Below are positions 8,086-18,253 of a DNA stretch of 43,686 bases, in pieces. A program made the translations under genes and the position numbers. The notes under the pieces are model-generated. The model ran no database searches. It had not been told where the DNA came from and worked only from the letters and a program-made list of their open reading frames with translations. The first letter of the stretch is position 1. Each line of letters begins with the position of its first letter. The DNA comes from Verrucomicrobiales bacterium (GTDB lineage Bacteria > Verrucomicrobiota > Verrucomicrobiia > Methylacidiphilales > JAAUTS01), in contig JAISCS010000206.1 of assembly GCA_031265365.1 (NCBI GenBank), positions 1-43,686 of the forward strand, read 5' to 3'.

Positions 8086-8739
8086 TTACCAAAACCCCCA
8101 CTGGCCGCTGTGCATCACGTAAATGCCGAGCAACAAATTCGTCACCGCGTGGGCGAGGACGCAGGAACCCTGGCTTTTCGTGCGGCAGGCCACCCAATTA
8201 TACAACGCGCCGGTGATGAGCGCCGCCGCGTAATCCGCCGGCTGGTGCTCCAACATAAACCCGACGCTGACGATGCTGAACGACAGCCACGAAAATCGGC
8301 CAAACGGAATTTTGTCCACCGGCGCGGCGATTAAATAACGCAATAGAAATCCGCGCCAAAACAATTCTTCCACCAAGGGCACTATCACCACCAACCGCAA
8401 AAAACGAAACGTCAAGTTGGTCCAATACAGCGGCGGGGTGTCGGCAAACACATTCGGGTCAAAACCATCCAGCCTCGGCGCACGGCCCAGCCAGACTTGC
8501 GGGGCGACCCACAACGCGAATACCACTATGCCGACGCTGACGGTGAAGCTCAGGTTTTTTATTCCGTTGAACGCGTACCGCCGCCAGTAACGCCACAGCA
8601 GCGCGGCGCAAATCACCGTTTGCAGCGGATAAATCACGTAGCGCGCGTGAACGCCGGCGGGCACGGGCAATAGTTCCAACGCAAACAGGCCGATGAACAC
8701 GGCGAATGGCACCACCAACGCTTGCTCCAATTTTGTCAT
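8086..8739 (-). CDS. CAAX prenyl protease-related membrane protein (CPBP family)
   Basis: This is a 217-residue integral membrane protein of the CPBP (Abi/CAAX) intramembrane protease family. The metal-site motif EELFWRGFLLRY is near the middle, followed by FMLEHQPADYAAALITGALYNW and a second conserved His in VLAHAVTNLLLG. About six to seven hydrophobic segments are visible. The C-terminal YVMHSGQWGFW pattern resembles the subgroup described as CAAX prenyl protease-related proteins that accompany exosortase/PEP-CTERM systems, which fits the EpsI-like and PEP-CTERM genes in this window. The ATG at 8739 is preferred over a TTG two codons upstream. The substrate is unknown. Confidence 0.8.
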   Translation of the reverse strand: MTKLEQALVVPFAVFIGLFALELLPVPAGVHARYVIYPLQTVICAALLWRYWRRYAFNGIKNLSFTVSVGIVVFALWVAPQVWLGRAPRLDGFDPNVFADTPPLYWTNLTFRFLRLVVIVPLVEELFWRGFLLRYLIAAPVDKIPFGRFSWLSFSIVSVGFMLEHQPADYAAALITGALYNWVACRTKSQGSCVLAHAVTNLLLGIYVMHSGQWGFW

Positions 8740-8820
8740 GCTCAAACCATTAGCCGCTGCCGCTCACCATGCAAGCATAATCATCGATGAAAACAGCCCG
8801 GCGCTTTTCATAATGACGCG

Positions 8821-10344
8821 TCATGTGCCCGGAAGGTTGTAACCGGCGGTGACTTTGCCGTCCTCGATTTTTTGGACGCGGTAGTTATTGGCAATGTTGT
8901 AGGCTTTGAGAACTTCCTTGATGGTGCCGTAGAATTGGAGCCAGAGGCGGTTGCCGATGGCGCTGGGGATGGCGGTGTTGCCGATGGTGACATCGCACTT
9001 GTAGAAGGTGATGGCTTCGTTGTTGGCCTGAAAGTGGAGGTCGTACTGGAAGAGGAAGTTTTTGCCGAGGCAGGAGGTTTGTTGTTGGAAGCGGAGTTTG
9101 CTGGCAAAGGCTTGGAAGTGGACTTTTTCCAAGGCGACTCCGAGGCTGCCGCTGACGGTGTCTTGGCGGAATTGAACGAGGCGATTGATGGCGGTGTTAA
9201 TCTCGGCGTCGCTCAGTTCGACGAGCAGGTCGCTGTTGTTCACGTCGCGCATGGTGTCACCTTGGGAGATGTAGAGCATCTTCAGCAGCTTGCCGAGAGG
9301 ATGGTCGGCGACGGGGATGGACCTCGGCGCGTCAGCCGCGGCGGGGTCGGTGGCTTCCTCGGTTTTCGCCGGCGCGTCCACTGACGCTAACGCCTTCCCT
9401 GTCTCTTCCGTGATGACGCCCGGCGCGTTGAAAATGCGGACGGCGTAGAACGTGTAAAAGCCCATGAACAGCACGGAGACGATGAGCATGATAAATTCGA
9501 GGAATCCGCCGATGCGGCTTTGGAACACCGCGTAGTAGAAACTGAACAACGCCACCAGCGCGGTCAGCGCGAGGAACACGGCGACGATGACCATAGTGGT
9601 TTGCGAGGCAACCGTGTTGGAGACGATGACGGGCTTGAGCTGGTCCGCGAAGGTTTGCATCCGCTCGGCGCGGCGGGTCTCCTGCGCCTGGTGGATTTCC
9701 GCGCGCGTGCGCCATTCGCCATCCCAGCGCACCTTGCCGGCCTTGAGCAACGCTTGGCGCTCCATCCACGGCTTGAGATAATCGTCAATCGCCGAGGCAA
9801 GGTCAGCGTACCGGCCCTTGAGCTGCTCGCCCGCGCCGAGCTTCCCGTCCAATTCATCCGGCGTGTAATCCTTCGCCTCGTCGAACTCAGTGACGGTAAA
9901 TTCCTTCAACATCTTCTCCTTCTCTTTCTCCTTCTCCGCCTGCTGGGTTTTGCGCGCCTCCAAAATCGTGTGGTACTTGGTGCGGTCAACGACGAGGCTC
10001 TTCTTCAACTCAGGGTAGTTCTTTATCAAATTGTCGTACTGCGCGACGATGTTGGAGATGTTATCGTCGGGCAAGTCTTGGTCCTCCTCGACGTAGAACG
10101 GCAGCACGTCTATCAGCATGTTCAACTGGCGCGCGTTACGCTGGCCCTCCTCGTTGGTTATCCACAGCGCCGGGTCTTTCTTCTCCACTTCCTTCGCGCG
10201 GATGACTTGCAGCCGCCCGTCGCCCGTCTTGACAATCGCGTACACATTGGACTGCGGCTGCTCGGCGCCCTCGTCCTCATCCTGCGCGGGCAACCACGCC
10301 GCCACCAACGTCATCATCAAACCAACCAATAACCACCTGTTCAT
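8821..10344 (-). CDS. membrane protein of unknown function
   Basis: A 507-residue protein that I do not recognise. It has an N-terminal signal peptide ending near LPAQDEDEG. An extracytoplasmic, charged region follows with a Lys/Glu-rich probable coiled coil (about residues 125-150, rich in EKEKEKEK). Two or three membrane segments are visible (about residues 245-300: a VIVAVFLALTALVALFSFYY helix and an IMLIVSVLFMGFYTFYAV helix). The C-terminal domain of about 170 residues follows a Pro/Ala/Asp-rich linker. The start at the ATG at 10344 places the signal peptide correctly; seven more codons upstream are possible. It diverges from uvrA. No operon partner is evident. Confidence 0.75.
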   Translation of the reverse strand: MNRWLLVGLMMTLVAAWLPAQDEDEGAEQPQSNVYAIVKTGDGRLQVIRAKEVEKKDPALWITNEEGQRNARQLNMLIDVLPFYVEEDQDLPDDNISNIVAQYDNLIKNYPELKKSLVVDRTKYHTILEARKTQQAEKEKEKEKMLKEFTVTEFDEAKDYTPDELDGKLGAGEQLKGRYADLASAIDDYLKPWMERQALLKAGKVRWDGEWRTRAEIHQAQETRRAERMQTFADQLKPVIVSNTVASQTTMVIVAVFLALTALVALFSFYYAVFQSRIGGFLEFIMLIVSVLFMGFYTFYAVRIFNAPGVITEETGKALASVDAPAKTEEATDPAAADAPRSIPVADHPLGKLLKMLYISQGDTMRDVNNSDLLVELSDAEINTAINRLVQFRQDTVSGSLGVALEKVHFQAFASKLRFQQQTSCLGKNFLFQYDLHFQANNEAITFYKCDVTIGNTAIPSAIGNRLWLQFYGTIKEVLKAYNIANNYRVQKIEDGKVTAGYNLPGT

Positions 10345-10432
10345 GAATATCACTCTGTTAAACATACTAGTCGCCTAATCTACCGATTACACGTCATCGG
10401 TCAACATTAAGACGCGACTGGCGGCATTTTCT

Positions 10433-10462
10433 TTGAATATTTTTTCCGAATGTTGCTATATT
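10433..10462 (+). promoter_or_regulatory. candidate sigma70-like promoter of uvrA
   Basis: TTGAAT (10433-10438) and TATATT (10457-10462) are separated by 18 bases. A start of transcription about seven bases downstream would fall only a few bases before the uvrA ATG at 10472, implying a leaderless or very short-leader mRNA. No Shine-Dalgarno sequence is visible. This is pattern matching only. Confidence 0.4.
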
Positions 10463-10471
10463 TTCCCCTTC

Positions 10472-13400
10472 ATGGCCACCCACGATTTCATCAAACTCCG
10501 CGGCCTCCGCGAAAACAATCTCAAAGGTTTCGACCTCGACCTCCCGCTTAACCAATTCATCGTCGTCACCGGCCTCAGCGGCAGCGGCAAATCCTCGCTG
10601 GCGTTCGACACCATCTTCGCCGAGGGCCAGCGCCGTTACACCGAGACCTTCTCCCCCTACACGCGCCAGTTCCTCGAACGCATGAACAAACCCAAGGCCG
10701 ACAGCATCGAGGGCATCCCGCCCGCCATCGCCCTAAGCCAGGTCAACTCCGTCCGCACCTCCCGCAGCACCGTCGGCTCCATGACCGAAATCGCCGATTA
10801 CTTGAAACTGCTGTTCCCCACCCACGCCGAGCTTCGCAGCCCCGTCACCGGCCAAAAAATCCAGCCGTGGACCCCCGCGCAAATCGTCGCCGAACTCCTC
10901 GCCCGTCACGCTGACACTCAAGTCCTTGTCACCTTCGACCTCGCGTTCTCCGCCAGCATCTCCTGGCCCGCCATCGTCCAAACCCTCCAAGCCCAAGGCT
11001 TCACTCGCGTCCTTTGGAATGACCAACCCGCGCGCCTCGACGACCTGGCAAACGTTACCGCCAGCGCCCCGCTCACCATCAGCGTCATCGCCGACCGCCT
11101 CACCGTCAGCGCCGAAACCCAATCCCGCCTCGCCGAAGCCATCCAAACCGCCCTCCAACACGGCAAAGGTCTAGTCACCATACGACCTATAAGTCCTATA
11201 CGACCCATAAGACCTATAACCTACGCCGACCATTACCTAGACCCCGCCACCCACCACCTCTACACCGCCCCCACCCCCGCTCTCTTCTCCTTCAACAGCC
11301 CCATCGGCGCCTGCCCCGTCTGCAAAGGCTTTGGCCGCACCGTCACCATCGACTACGACCTCGCCCTCCCCGACCGCACCCTCACCATCAGCGGCGGCGT
11401 GGTCAAATGCTTCTCCGGCCAGACCATGCAAGAATGCCAGCGCGACCTCCTCAAAGCCTGCCGCAAACACCGCATCCCCGCCAACATCCCCTTCAACCAA
11501 CTCACCAAAGCCCAGCAAAAATTCGTCATCCACGGCGAAATCACCCCCGGCAAAACCCTCGAACAATCCTATGACGACGGCGAATGGTACGGCGTCAGCG
11601 GCTTCTTCAAATGGCTCGAGATGCGCACCTACAAAATGAATGTCCGCATCCTCATCGCCCGCTACCGCGCCTACCACCCCTGCCCCGCCTGCCACGGTGA
11701 CCGCTTCAAACCCGAAACCACCCTCTGGCAACTCCACGGTAAAACCATCACCACCATCAACGCCACTCCCCTCCGCGACCTCGCCCCGTGGTTCGCCAAC
11801 CTCACCGTCAGCGACGCCTCTGCCAAAATCCTCCTTCACCAAATCACCGCCCGCCTCGCCTACCTCAACCAAGTCGGCCTCGGCTACCTCACCCTTGGCC
11901 GCGCCAGCCGCACCCTCAGCGGCGGCGAACTCCAGCGCGTCAACCTCACCACCTGCCTCGGCACCAGCCTCGTCGGCACCCTCTTCGTCCTCGACGAACC
12001 CAGCATCGGCCTCCACCCCCGCGACACCGCCCAACTCACCAACATCCTAAAAACCCTCGCCCGCCAGGGCAACACCGTCCTCGTCGTCGAGCACGACGCC
12101 GCCATCATCCGCGCCGCCGACCACCTCATCGAACTAGGCCCCCGCGGCGGCGCCGACGGCGGCCACCTCATCCACAGCGGCCACCCGGACAAATTCCAAA
12201 CCTCAAATCTCAAACCCCAAATAAATTCCAACCACAAAATATCAAATTCCAAAACCATCTCGCTCACCGCTGACTATCTCTCAGGCCGCCGCGTCATTCC
12301 TCTCCCCGACAAACGCCGCTCCGTTGACGAACACACGCCGCGGCTTGCTTTCAGCGGCGCGTCCAAACACAACATTCACCACCTCGCCGGCCAAATCCCC
12401 CTCGGCAAATTCACCGCCATCACCGGCGTCAGCGGCAGCGGCAAAAGCACCCTCGTCCGCGATATAATCGCCCCCGCGGTGAAAACAATGCTCTCCACCA
12501 AACCACACCGCCGCCGCGACGCCGGGGCGGTTTGGAATTTGAAATCTGGAATCTGGAGCTTGGTTGGAATTTGCGATCTGGAATTTGGCATTTGCGAGGT
12601 TTTAGTCGTCGACCAAAGCCCCCTCACCCGCAGCGCCCGCAGCACCCCCGCCCTCTACCTCGGCGCCTACGACCACATCCGCCAACTCCTCGCCGGCACC
12701 GACAGCGCCCGCCGCCTCGGTCTCACCCCCGCCGACTTCTCCTTCAACACCGGTGCCGGCCGCTGCCCCCGCTGCGCCGGCGCCGGCCACGAAAAAATCG
12801 AAATGCAATTCCTCTCCGATGTTTTCATCACCTGCCCCGTCTGCGACGGCAAACGTTTCCAAGACCACGTCCTCACCGCCGACTACCGTGGCAAAAACAT
12901 CGCCGACCTCCTCTCCCTCACCGTCAGCGAAGCCATCGCCTTTTTTAACTCCAGCCACGCGAAGGCGCAAACACCAGGTGAACAACGCGCGTGCTTAAAA
13001 ACCGCCGCCGCGCTGCACCTGTTGGAACAAGTCGGCCTCGGCTACCTCACCCTCGGCCAACCCACCAGCCACCTCAGTGGCGGCGAAGCCCAGCGCTTAA
13101 AACTCGTCGCCGAACTAACCGCCGCCCCCCTCAAAAAACTCCGCGGCTCCGCCTCTCCGCGCGAACCAAAAGGAAAACTAATCATCCTCGACGAACCCAC
13201 CACCGGCCTTCACTACGAAGACCTCCGCGTCCTGCTCGGCGTCCTGCAAACCCTCGTTGACCGCGGCCACACCCTGCTAGTCATCGAACACAACATGGAA
13301 CTCGTCAAATGCGCCGACTGGGTCATCGACCTTGGCCCCGAAGCCGGCGACCAAGGCGGCCAAATCATCGCCGAAGGCACCCCCGAACAAATCGCCGTCC

Positions 13401-16291
13401 ACCCCGCCAGCCGCACTGCCCCCTACCTAGCACAAGCCCTTCGGGGAACCGATGCGGACTTCCGAGGAGCCTATGCGGACTTCCGAGGAACCGATGCAGA
13501 CTTCCGAGGAGCCTATGCGGACTTCCGAGAAGCCTATGCGGACTTCCGAGGAACCTACGCGGACTTCCGAGAAGCCTATGCAGACTTCCGAGGAACCTAC
13601 GCGGACCTCCGAGGAGCCTATGCAGACTTCCGAGAAACCTACGCGGACTTCCGAGGAACCTCCCCCGTCCCCTCCCCCCCCGCCATCCAAATCACCGGTG
13701 CCACCCACCACAACCTAAAAAACCTCACCGTCAGCATCCCCCGCCAACAAATGACCGTCATCACCGGCCTCAGCGGCAGCGGCAAAAGCACCCTCGCCTT
13801 CGACCTCCTCTTCGCCGAGGGCCAGCGCCGCTACCTCGACTGCCTCAACAGTTACGCCCGTCAATTCATCGAACAACTCGAAAAACCCCGCGTGGACGCC
13901 ATCACCGGCATCCCCCCCACCGTCGCCATCGAACAACGCGCCACCCGTGGCGGACACAAAAGCACCGTCGCCACCGTCACCGAAATCTACCACTTCCTCC
14001 GCCTCCTCTACGCCAAACTCGGCGCCCAGCACGACCCCGCCACCGGCACCCCCTGCATCCAACAAACCCCCGCGCAAATCACCACCCAAATCAAAAAACA
14101 ACTAACCACCGCCCGCGAACACCTCCTCCTCGCCCCCCTAATCCGCGCCCGCAAAGGCAACTACACCGAACTCGCCGCCTGGGCCGCCAAAAAAGGCTAC
14201 CCCTACCTCCGCGTCAACGGCACCATCACCCCCACCGCCGACTTCAAACCCCTCAACCGCTACCGCGAACACACCATCGACCTAATCATCGCCACCCTCA
14301 CCCCCCGCACCCCCAACCTCCCCGCCCTCATCACCCAAGCCTTAGACCACGGCAAAGGCACCCTTATCATCAGACCCATAGGAACTATCCACCCCACAGA
14401 AACCACTCACAGCACCCACCTCTATAGCCCCGCCACCGGTAAATCCTTCCCCCCGTTAGACCCCCGACTCTTCTCCTCCAACTCCCCCCACGGCTGGTGC
14501 CCTCGCTGCCAAGGCTACGGCACCCTCGCCAACCTCTCCGCCGACGCCACCCTCACCCCCCTCGAACAAGAACAACAACAAGAACTAGCCCGCGAACACC
14601 TCGACGACCTCGCCGCCACCCCCTGCCCGGCCTGCCACGGCACCCGCCTCAACGAAACCGCCCGTGCCGTCCGCTTCGCCGGCCGCCCCGTCACCGACCT
14701 CAACGCCATGACCGTCAGCGCCCTCGACCGCTTCCTCACCACCCTCAAACTCAAAGGCCGTGCCGCCGCCATCGCCCGCGACATCCTGCCCGAACTCCGC
14801 CAACGCCTCCAATTCCTCCGCCACGTCGGCCTCGACTACCTCAACCTCGACCGCCCCGCCCCCACCCTCAGCGGCGGCGAAGCCCAGCGCATCCGCCTCG
14901 CCGCCCAACTCGGCTCCAACCTCCAGGGCGTCCTCTACATCCTCGACGAACCCACCATCGGCCTCCACCCCCGCGACAACGCCGAACTCATCAAAACCCT
15001 CCGCCACCTCCAACAACGCGGCAACACCCTCGTCATCGTCGAGCACGACGAAGCCACCATGCGCGCCGCCGACCACATTATCGACCTCGGCCCCGGCGCC
15101 GGCGTCAACGGCGGCCAACTCATCGCCCAAGGCACCTGGCGCGCCATCACCCGCAACCGCCGGTCCCTCACCGGCAAACTCCTCGGCGCCCCGTTACCAC
15201 ACCCCATGCGCGGCACCCGCCGCAAAACCGACCGGCACACCCAATGGCTCACCATCCCCAACGCCACCGCCAACAACATAAAAAACCTCACCATCAAACT
15301 CCCCCTGGGTAAACTCATCGGCATCAGCGGCGTCAGCGGCAGCGGCAAAAGCACCCTAATGCACAAAATCATCATCCCCGCCGTGCGGAAAAAAATTGAA
15401 ACCAGAAAACAGAAAGCAAAAATTTCAGCTTCCAACTTTCAGCTTTCCAATTTAGTTCAAGTCACCCAAACCCCCATCGGCAAAACCAGCCGCAGCACCG
15501 TCAGCACCTACCTTGGACTCATGGACCGCCTCCGGCAACTCATGGCCCAGCTCCCCCTCGCCAAAACCCGCGGCTACACCCCCGCCCACTTCTCCTACAA
15601 CGCCGGCCCCGGCCGCTGCCCCGCCTGCCAGGGCCAGGGCTTTCTAAAAATTGACATGAACTTCCTCCCCACCGCCTACATCCCCTGCGACCAATGCAAC
15701 GGCCAGCGCTGGACCGCCCCCATCCTCGAAATCACCTACCACGACAAAAACATCTACCAAATCCTCACCCTCAGCGTCGACGAAGCCGTCGAATTTTTTG
15801 CCGGCCAGCCCACCGTCCAAGTCCCGCTGAAACTCCTGCAAGAAACCGGCCTCGGCTACCTCACCCTCGGCCAAACCAGCCCCACCCTCAGCGGCGGCGA
15901 AGCCCAGCGCCTTAAACTCGTCACCGAACTCGCCAGCCTCCGCCTCCAAGAACACCGCCAGCGCCCCGCCACCCGCGCCGCCGGCGCCGGGCGAACCCTC
16001 TATCTGCTGGAAGAACCCACCGTCGGCCTCCACCTCGCCGACGTCCAAAGATTGCTTGAAGTCCTGCACCAACTCGTTGACGCCGGCCACACCGTCATCG
16101 TCATCGAACACCACCTGGACCTGCTCGCCGAATGCGACCACCTCATCGACCTCGGCCCCGAAAGCGGCGCCAAAGGGGGCCGCGTCATCGCCGCCGGCCC
16201 CCCCGAACAAATCGCCGGCAACCAACGCAGCCACACCGGCCGCTACCTCCGCCCCCTGCTATATCTCCCAAAAATCGACGCGGCCAAATAG
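10472..16291 (+). CDS. uvrA: tandem-duplicated excinuclease ABC subunit A
   Basis: This giant UvrA has 1939 residues, about twice the normal 940. UvrA is the damage-sensing ATPase of nucleotide excision repair. Two complete UvrA units are fused, giving four ABC ATPase domains: Walker A motifs lie near residues 34, 652, 1099 and 1620, and each domain has an LSGGE signature and a Walker B ([27 protein letters not shown], and [10 protein letters not shown] near 1845-1853). Zinc-binding CxxC pairs occur in each unit ([24 protein letters not shown]...CPVCDGKR and the equivalents in unit 2). Tandem UvrA is known from chlamydiae. Six repeat-like segments are inserted in frame, including ten 7-residue repeats in the linker (992-1061). 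The coding strand is very C-rich. It converges on guaB with nine bases between stops. I use the ATG at 10472. Confidence 0.95.
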   Translation: MATHDFIKLRGLRENNLKGFDLDLPLNQFIVVTGLSGSGKSSLAFDTIFAEGQRRYTETFSPYTRQFLERMNKPKADSIEGIPPAIALSQVNSVRTSRSTVGSMTEIADYLKLLFPTHAELRSPVTGQKIQPWTPAQIVAELLARHADTQVLVTFDLAFSASISWPAIVQTLQAQGFTRVLWNDQPARLDDLANVTASAPLTISVIADRLTVSAETQSRLAEAIQTALQHGKGLVTIRPISPIRPIRPITYADHYLDPATHHLYTAPTPALFSFNSPIGACPVCKGFGRTVTIDYDLALPDRTLTISGGVVKCFSGQTMQECQRDLLKACRKHRIPANIPFNQLTKAQQKFVIHGEITPGKTLEQSYDDGEWYGVSGFFKWLEMRTYKMNVRILIARYRAYHPCPACHGDRFKPETTLWQLHGKTITTINATPLRDLAPWFANLTVSDASAKILLHQITARLAYLNQVGLGYLTLGRASRTLSGGELQRVNLTTCLGTSLVGTLFVLDEPSIGLHPRDTAQLTNILKTLARQGNTVLVVEHDAAIIRAADHLIELGPRGGADGGHLIHSGHPDKFQTSNLKPQINSNHKISNSKTISLTADYLSGRRVIPLPDKRRSVDEHTPRLAFSGASKHNIHHLAGQIPLGKFTAITGVSGSGKSTLVRDIIAPAVKTMLSTKPHRRRDAGAVWNLKSGIWSLVGICDLEFGICEVLVVDQSPLTRSARSTPALYLGAYDHIRQLLAGTDSARRLGLTPADFSFNTGAGRCPRCAGAGHEKIEMQFLSDVFITCPVCDGKRFQDHVLTADYRGKNIADLLSLTVSEAIAFFNSSHAKAQTPGEQRACLKTAAALHLLEQVGLGYLTLGQPTSHLSGGEAQRLKLVAELTAAPLKKLRGSASPREPKGKLIILDEPTTGLHYEDLRVLLGVLQTLVDRGHTLLVIEHNMELVKCADWVIDLGPEAGDQGGQIIAEGTPEQIAVHPASRTAPYLAQALRGTDADFRGAYADFRGTDADFRGAYADFREAYADFRGTYADFREAYADFRGTYADLRGAYADFRETYADFRGTSPVPSPPAIQITGATHHNLKNLTVSIPRQQMTVITGLSGSGKSTLAFDLLFAEGQRRYLDCLNSYARQFIEQLEKPRVDAITGIPPTVAIEQRATRGGHKSTVATVTEIYHFLRLLYAKLGAQHDPATGTPCIQQTPAQITTQIKKQLTTAREHLLLAPLIRARKGNYTELAAWAAKKGYPYLRVNGTITPTADFKPLNRYREHTIDLIIATLTPRTPNLPALITQALDHGKGTLIIRPIGTIHPTETTHSTHLYSPATGKSFPPLDPRLFSSNSPHGWCPRCQGYGTLANLSADATLTPLEQEQQQELAREHLDDLAATPCPACHGTRLNETARAVRFAGRPVTDLNAMTVSALDRFLTTLKLKGRAAAIARDILPELRQRLQFLRHVGLDYLNLDRPAPTLSGGEAQRIRLAAQLGSNLQGVLYILDEPTIGLHPRDNAELIKTLRHLQQRGNTLVIVEHDEATMRAADHIIDLGPGAGVNGGQLIAQGTWRAITRNRRSLTGKLLGAPLPHPMRGTRRKTDRHTQWLTIPNATANNIKNLTIKLPLGKLIGISGVSGSGKSTLMHKIIIPAVRKKIETRKQKAKISASNFQLSNLVQVTQTPIGKTSRSTVSTYLGLMDRLRQLMAQLPLAKTRGYTPAHFSYNAGPGRCPACQGQGFLKIDMNFLPTAYIPCDQCNGQRWTAPILEITYHDKNIYQILTLSVDEAVEFFAGQPTVQVPLKLLQETGLGYLTLGQTSPTLSGGEAQRLKLVTELASLRLQEHRQRPATRAAGAGRTLYLLEEPTVGLHLADVQRLLEVLHQLVDAGHTVIVIEHHLDLLAECDHLIDLGPESGAKGGRVIAAGPPEQIAGNQRSHTGRYLRPLLYLPKIDAAK
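11181..11222. repeat. in-frame repeat-like insert in uvrA (RPI repeat)
   Basis: Imperfect copies of a TACGACCTATAAG-type unit encode an [15 protein letters not shown] stretch. The second UvrA unit has at the same point a shorter [13 protein letters not shown]. The AT-rich base composition contrasts with the gene around it. Confidence 0.6.
12192..12258. repeat. in-frame repeat-like insert in uvrA (CAAAT type)
   Basis: The segment is built of CAAATC / CAAATTCCAA units and encodes an Asn/Ser/Lys-rich loop (about residues 574-596) between the first and second ATPase domains of unit 1. The same type of DNA, on the other strand, is at 12529-12600. The AT content is far above that of the gene around it. 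Confidence 0.65.
12529..12600. repeat. in-frame repeat-like insert in uvrA (GGAATTTG type)
   Basis: Units such as GGAATTTGAAATCTGGAATC encode a Trp/Leu/Gly/Ile-rich loop at about residues 687-710, just after the second Walker A helix. It is the complement in type of the insert at 12192. In the second half of the protein the same loop holds a different insert (15386-15455). Confidence 0.65.
13139..13172. repeat. family B unit inside uvrA
   Basis: CTCCGCGGCTCCGCCTCTCC followed by GCGCGAACC is the family B pattern seen in the intergenic hairpin at 3982-4060 and beside family A elements. Here it is read in frame as an Arg/Gly/Ser-rich loop between the LSGGE signature and Walker B of the second ATPase domain. 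Confidence 0.6.
13445..13654. repeat. ten tandem 21-bp units in the uvrA linker
   Basis: Ten consecutive 21-base units encode the heptapeptide [GE][AT][YD]AD[FL]R, with no interruption (residues 992-1061). The array joins the two UvrA units. Single-base differences between copies are mostly GGA/GAA, GAT/TAT and TAT/TAC. It is a variable-number tandem repeat candidate and not a CRISPR array, since there are no spacers. Confidence 0.95.
15386..15455. repeat. in-frame repeat-like insert in uvrA (TTTCAGCTT type)
   Basis: An A-rich part followed by TTCAGCTTCC / TTTCAGCTTTCC units encodes a Lys/Arg/Ser-rich loop at about residues 1639-1662. It occupies the loop that in unit 1 carries the insert at 12529-12600, but the sequence type differs. 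Confidence 0.6.
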
Positions 16292-16300
16292 CCGGATTGC

Positions 16301-17878
16301 TCAACTCGCCGCCGCCTTGATTTCGATAATGTCATGCGGGGCGGCCTCGCGCTGACCGGCGGTCGTCACCCGCACAAAACGCGCCTTGCGCCTGAGCTCG
16401 CCAAGGTCGGCGGCGCCGAGATAACCCATGCCGCTCTGAATGCCGCCGGTGAGTTGCGCCAGCACCTCGGCCAGCGAGCCGGAAACTTCCTTCAACGCCT
16501 CGACCCCCTCGGCGGTGACTTTGCGGTTGAGGTCCTTGCCCTCGTGACCATAACGCGCCGCGCTGCCCGCCTTCATCGCCTCCATACTGCCCATGCCGCG
16601 ATATTGTTTGTAAAACTTGCCGTTGATTTCGATGATTTTGCCAGGCGCTTCCTTGCATCCCGCCAGCATACCGCCGCAGATGACCGCGTCGGCAATGGTC
16701 AGCGCCTTCACAATATCGCCGGACTTGGTGACGCCGCCGTCAGCGATAAGGCGGACGCGGTGTTTCTTCGCCAAGCGGCTGCCCACATACAACGCGGTGA
16801 GTTGCGGAATACCGACGCCGGCGACGACGCGCGTGGTGCAAATGGAACCCGGCCCCTGCCCCACTTTCACCGCGTCAGCGCCCGCCTTGGCGAGAAACGC
16901 CACGCCCTCGGCGCTGGTAACATTGCCGGCGATGATGGTCAGCGCGGGGAAATTTTCCCGCGTCAATTTGACCGCCTCGCCAACGCCGGCGGTGTGCCCG
17001 TGCGCGGTGGAGACAGCCACGGCGTCCACGCCCTCGCGCGCGAGGTTGGCGACGTGCGCGAGGAAACGGTCAGCGTCCAGCCGCCCGTCCGCCGCGCGCG
17101 GCGCGCTGACGGCGGCGCCGCAGACGAGGCGGAATTTGCTATCCCGCGCGGCCCGGTGGTGCGAACCGGCCTCCCCGGTGATGCGCTCAATGTCGCTGAG
17201 GGTGAACATCCCGCGAATTTTGTCCGCCTGGTCCACGACGAGCAATTTGTGAATGCCCATGTGCTCGTTGAAAAACTTATCCGCCGCCGCGATGGGATTG
17301 CCGCCGAGCTTGGTGTCGCTGATGGTGAACACCTCCGCGCGCGGCGCCATCGCCTCGCTGACGCTCTTGCCCGCGTACCGCTCACGCACAACGTGGCCGA
17401 ACAACAACCCCGCCAGCGTGCCATCGTCAGCGACCACGGGGAACGTGCTGAACTTGTACCCGCGCTCGGCGATAAGCGCCAGCACATCGCCGATGCGCTG
17501 CGCCGGCTTGACGGTGATGGGTTCTTGAATCAGGCCGTGGACGTGGTTCTTGACGCGGGCGACTTGCTTGACCTGCTGCCGCTCGGTCATGTTGTAATGG
17601 ATAAGGCCGAGGCCGCCGTTGAGCGCCATGCCGATGGCCATCTCGGACTCGGTGACCGTGTCCATGTCGGAGGAAATGACGGGCAGTTGCAGCGTCAGCG
17701 AGTCGGAAAGCGTGGTCTCCAACTTGGTCTGACGCGGGAGGACGGCGGAGTAATTCGTGGCGAGGGAGACATCGTCATACGTCAACGCCTCGCCGGAGAA
17801 CTTGGCGAAAAAGGACTCGACGCCGAGGTAGTGGTTGTTTTCGTTAAACTTGAGAACGGAGGAAGATTTGGTTGCCAT
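16301..17878 (-). CDS. guaB: inosine-5'-monophosphate dehydrogenase
   Basis: This enzyme oxidises IMP to XMP with NAD+, the committed step of guanine nucleotide synthesis. The protein has 525 residues from the ATG at 17878. The TIM-barrel starts with [13 protein letters not shown] and is interrupted by a tandem CBS (Bateman) module at about residues 115-235, a nucleotide sensor. The catalytic loop GPGSICTTR has Cys347 as the nucleophile, and the [13 protein letters not shown] and [16 protein letters not shown] blocks bind phosphate and form the mobile flap. The C-terminal extension reads through [13 protein letters not shown]. The upstream in-frame TTG/ATG region was not used, as it lacks conservation. 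A repeat composite begins about 48 bases upstream of the start. Confidence 0.97.
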   Translation of the reverse strand: MATKSSSVLKFNENNHYLGVESFFAKFSGEALTYDDVSLATNYSAVLPRQTKLETTLSDSLTLQLPVISSDMDTVTESEMAIGMALNGGLGLIHYNMTERQQVKQVARVKNHVHGLIQEPITVKPAQRIGDVLALIAERGYKFSTFPVVADDGTLAGLLFGHVVRERYAGKSVSEAMAPRAEVFTISDTKLGGNPIAAADKFFNEHMGIHKLLVVDQADKIRGMFTLSDIERITGEAGSHHRAARDSKFRLVCGAAVSAPRAADGRLDADRFLAHVANLAREGVDAVAVSTAHGHTAGVGEAVKLTRENFPALTIIAGNVTSAEGVAFLAKAGADAVKVGQGPGSICTTRVVAGVGIPQLTALYVGSRLAKKHRVRLIADGGVTKSGDIVKALTIADAVICGGMLAGCKEAPGKIIEINGKFYKQYRGMGSMEAMKAGSAARYGHEGKDLNRKVTAEGVEALKEVSGSLAEVLAQLTGGIQSGMGYLGAADLGELRRKARFVRVTTAGQREAAPHDIIEIKAAAS

Positions 17879-17925
17879 GAAATAGAAAACCACAAGCGCG
17901 CCGCGTTTGGCAAGAATATTTTCAA

Positions 17926-18252
17926 TGTTCGTGCGGAGACGCTGAGACGCGGAGAATTTATCAGGTTAAAAAACTCGGTTCCTCGCTGTTAGCAGTGGCA
18001 GCACTGACGTCGGCCTCCCTCCACCGCCCATGCCCTTGCGTGAGCTAATTCCCCTTCCGTGAAGGGGTGGCCGCGGAGCGGACGGGGTAGTTCAGCGTTA
18101 ACAGGAACCTCGCCCCAAACGCTGAACTACCCCGTCGCTCCACGCCACCCCTTCACGGAAGGGGAATTATGCTCCGCTTACCACCCGCCGCTGCCATTCC
18201 ACTGTTCACGGGATAGAACCAAAAATTCATATCTCCGCGTCTCCGCGCGAAC
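17926..18252. repeat. composite inverted element: family B flanking family A copy 3
   Basis: The outer parts are inverted family B units (GCGGAGACGCTGAGACGCGG at 17934; CTCCGCGTCTCCGCGCGAAC at 18234). Inside are a left tail from GGTTCCTCGCTGTTAGCAG (17979) and the complete family A palindrome (18047-18172): an outer stem of about 25 bp containing CCCCTTCCGTGAAGGGG, and an inner stem GGGGTAGTTCAGCGTT / AACGCTGAACTACCCC. The right tail ends GGGATAGAACC at 18220. This is the best preserved copy in the window. Confidence 0.9.
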
Positions 18253-18253
18253 C

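Noticed and set aside
13445-13654. CRISPR-like array
   Set aside because: Direct repeats are contiguous 21-bp units without spacers and are translated within uvrA.
12192-15455. Introns or inteins in uvrA to explain the inserts
   Set aside because: Segments are short (30-70 bases apart from the tandem array), in frame, and lack splice or intein motifs.
16334-17992. 552-codon + strand frame opposite guaB
   Set aside because: Antisense shadow; low-complexity Arg/Ala/Asp/Gly composition and no motif, while guaB is unmistakable.
18047-18220. Family A as a riboswitch of the following gene
   Set aside because: Copies occur upstream, downstream and between convergent genes, so position is not consistent with a gene-specific leader.
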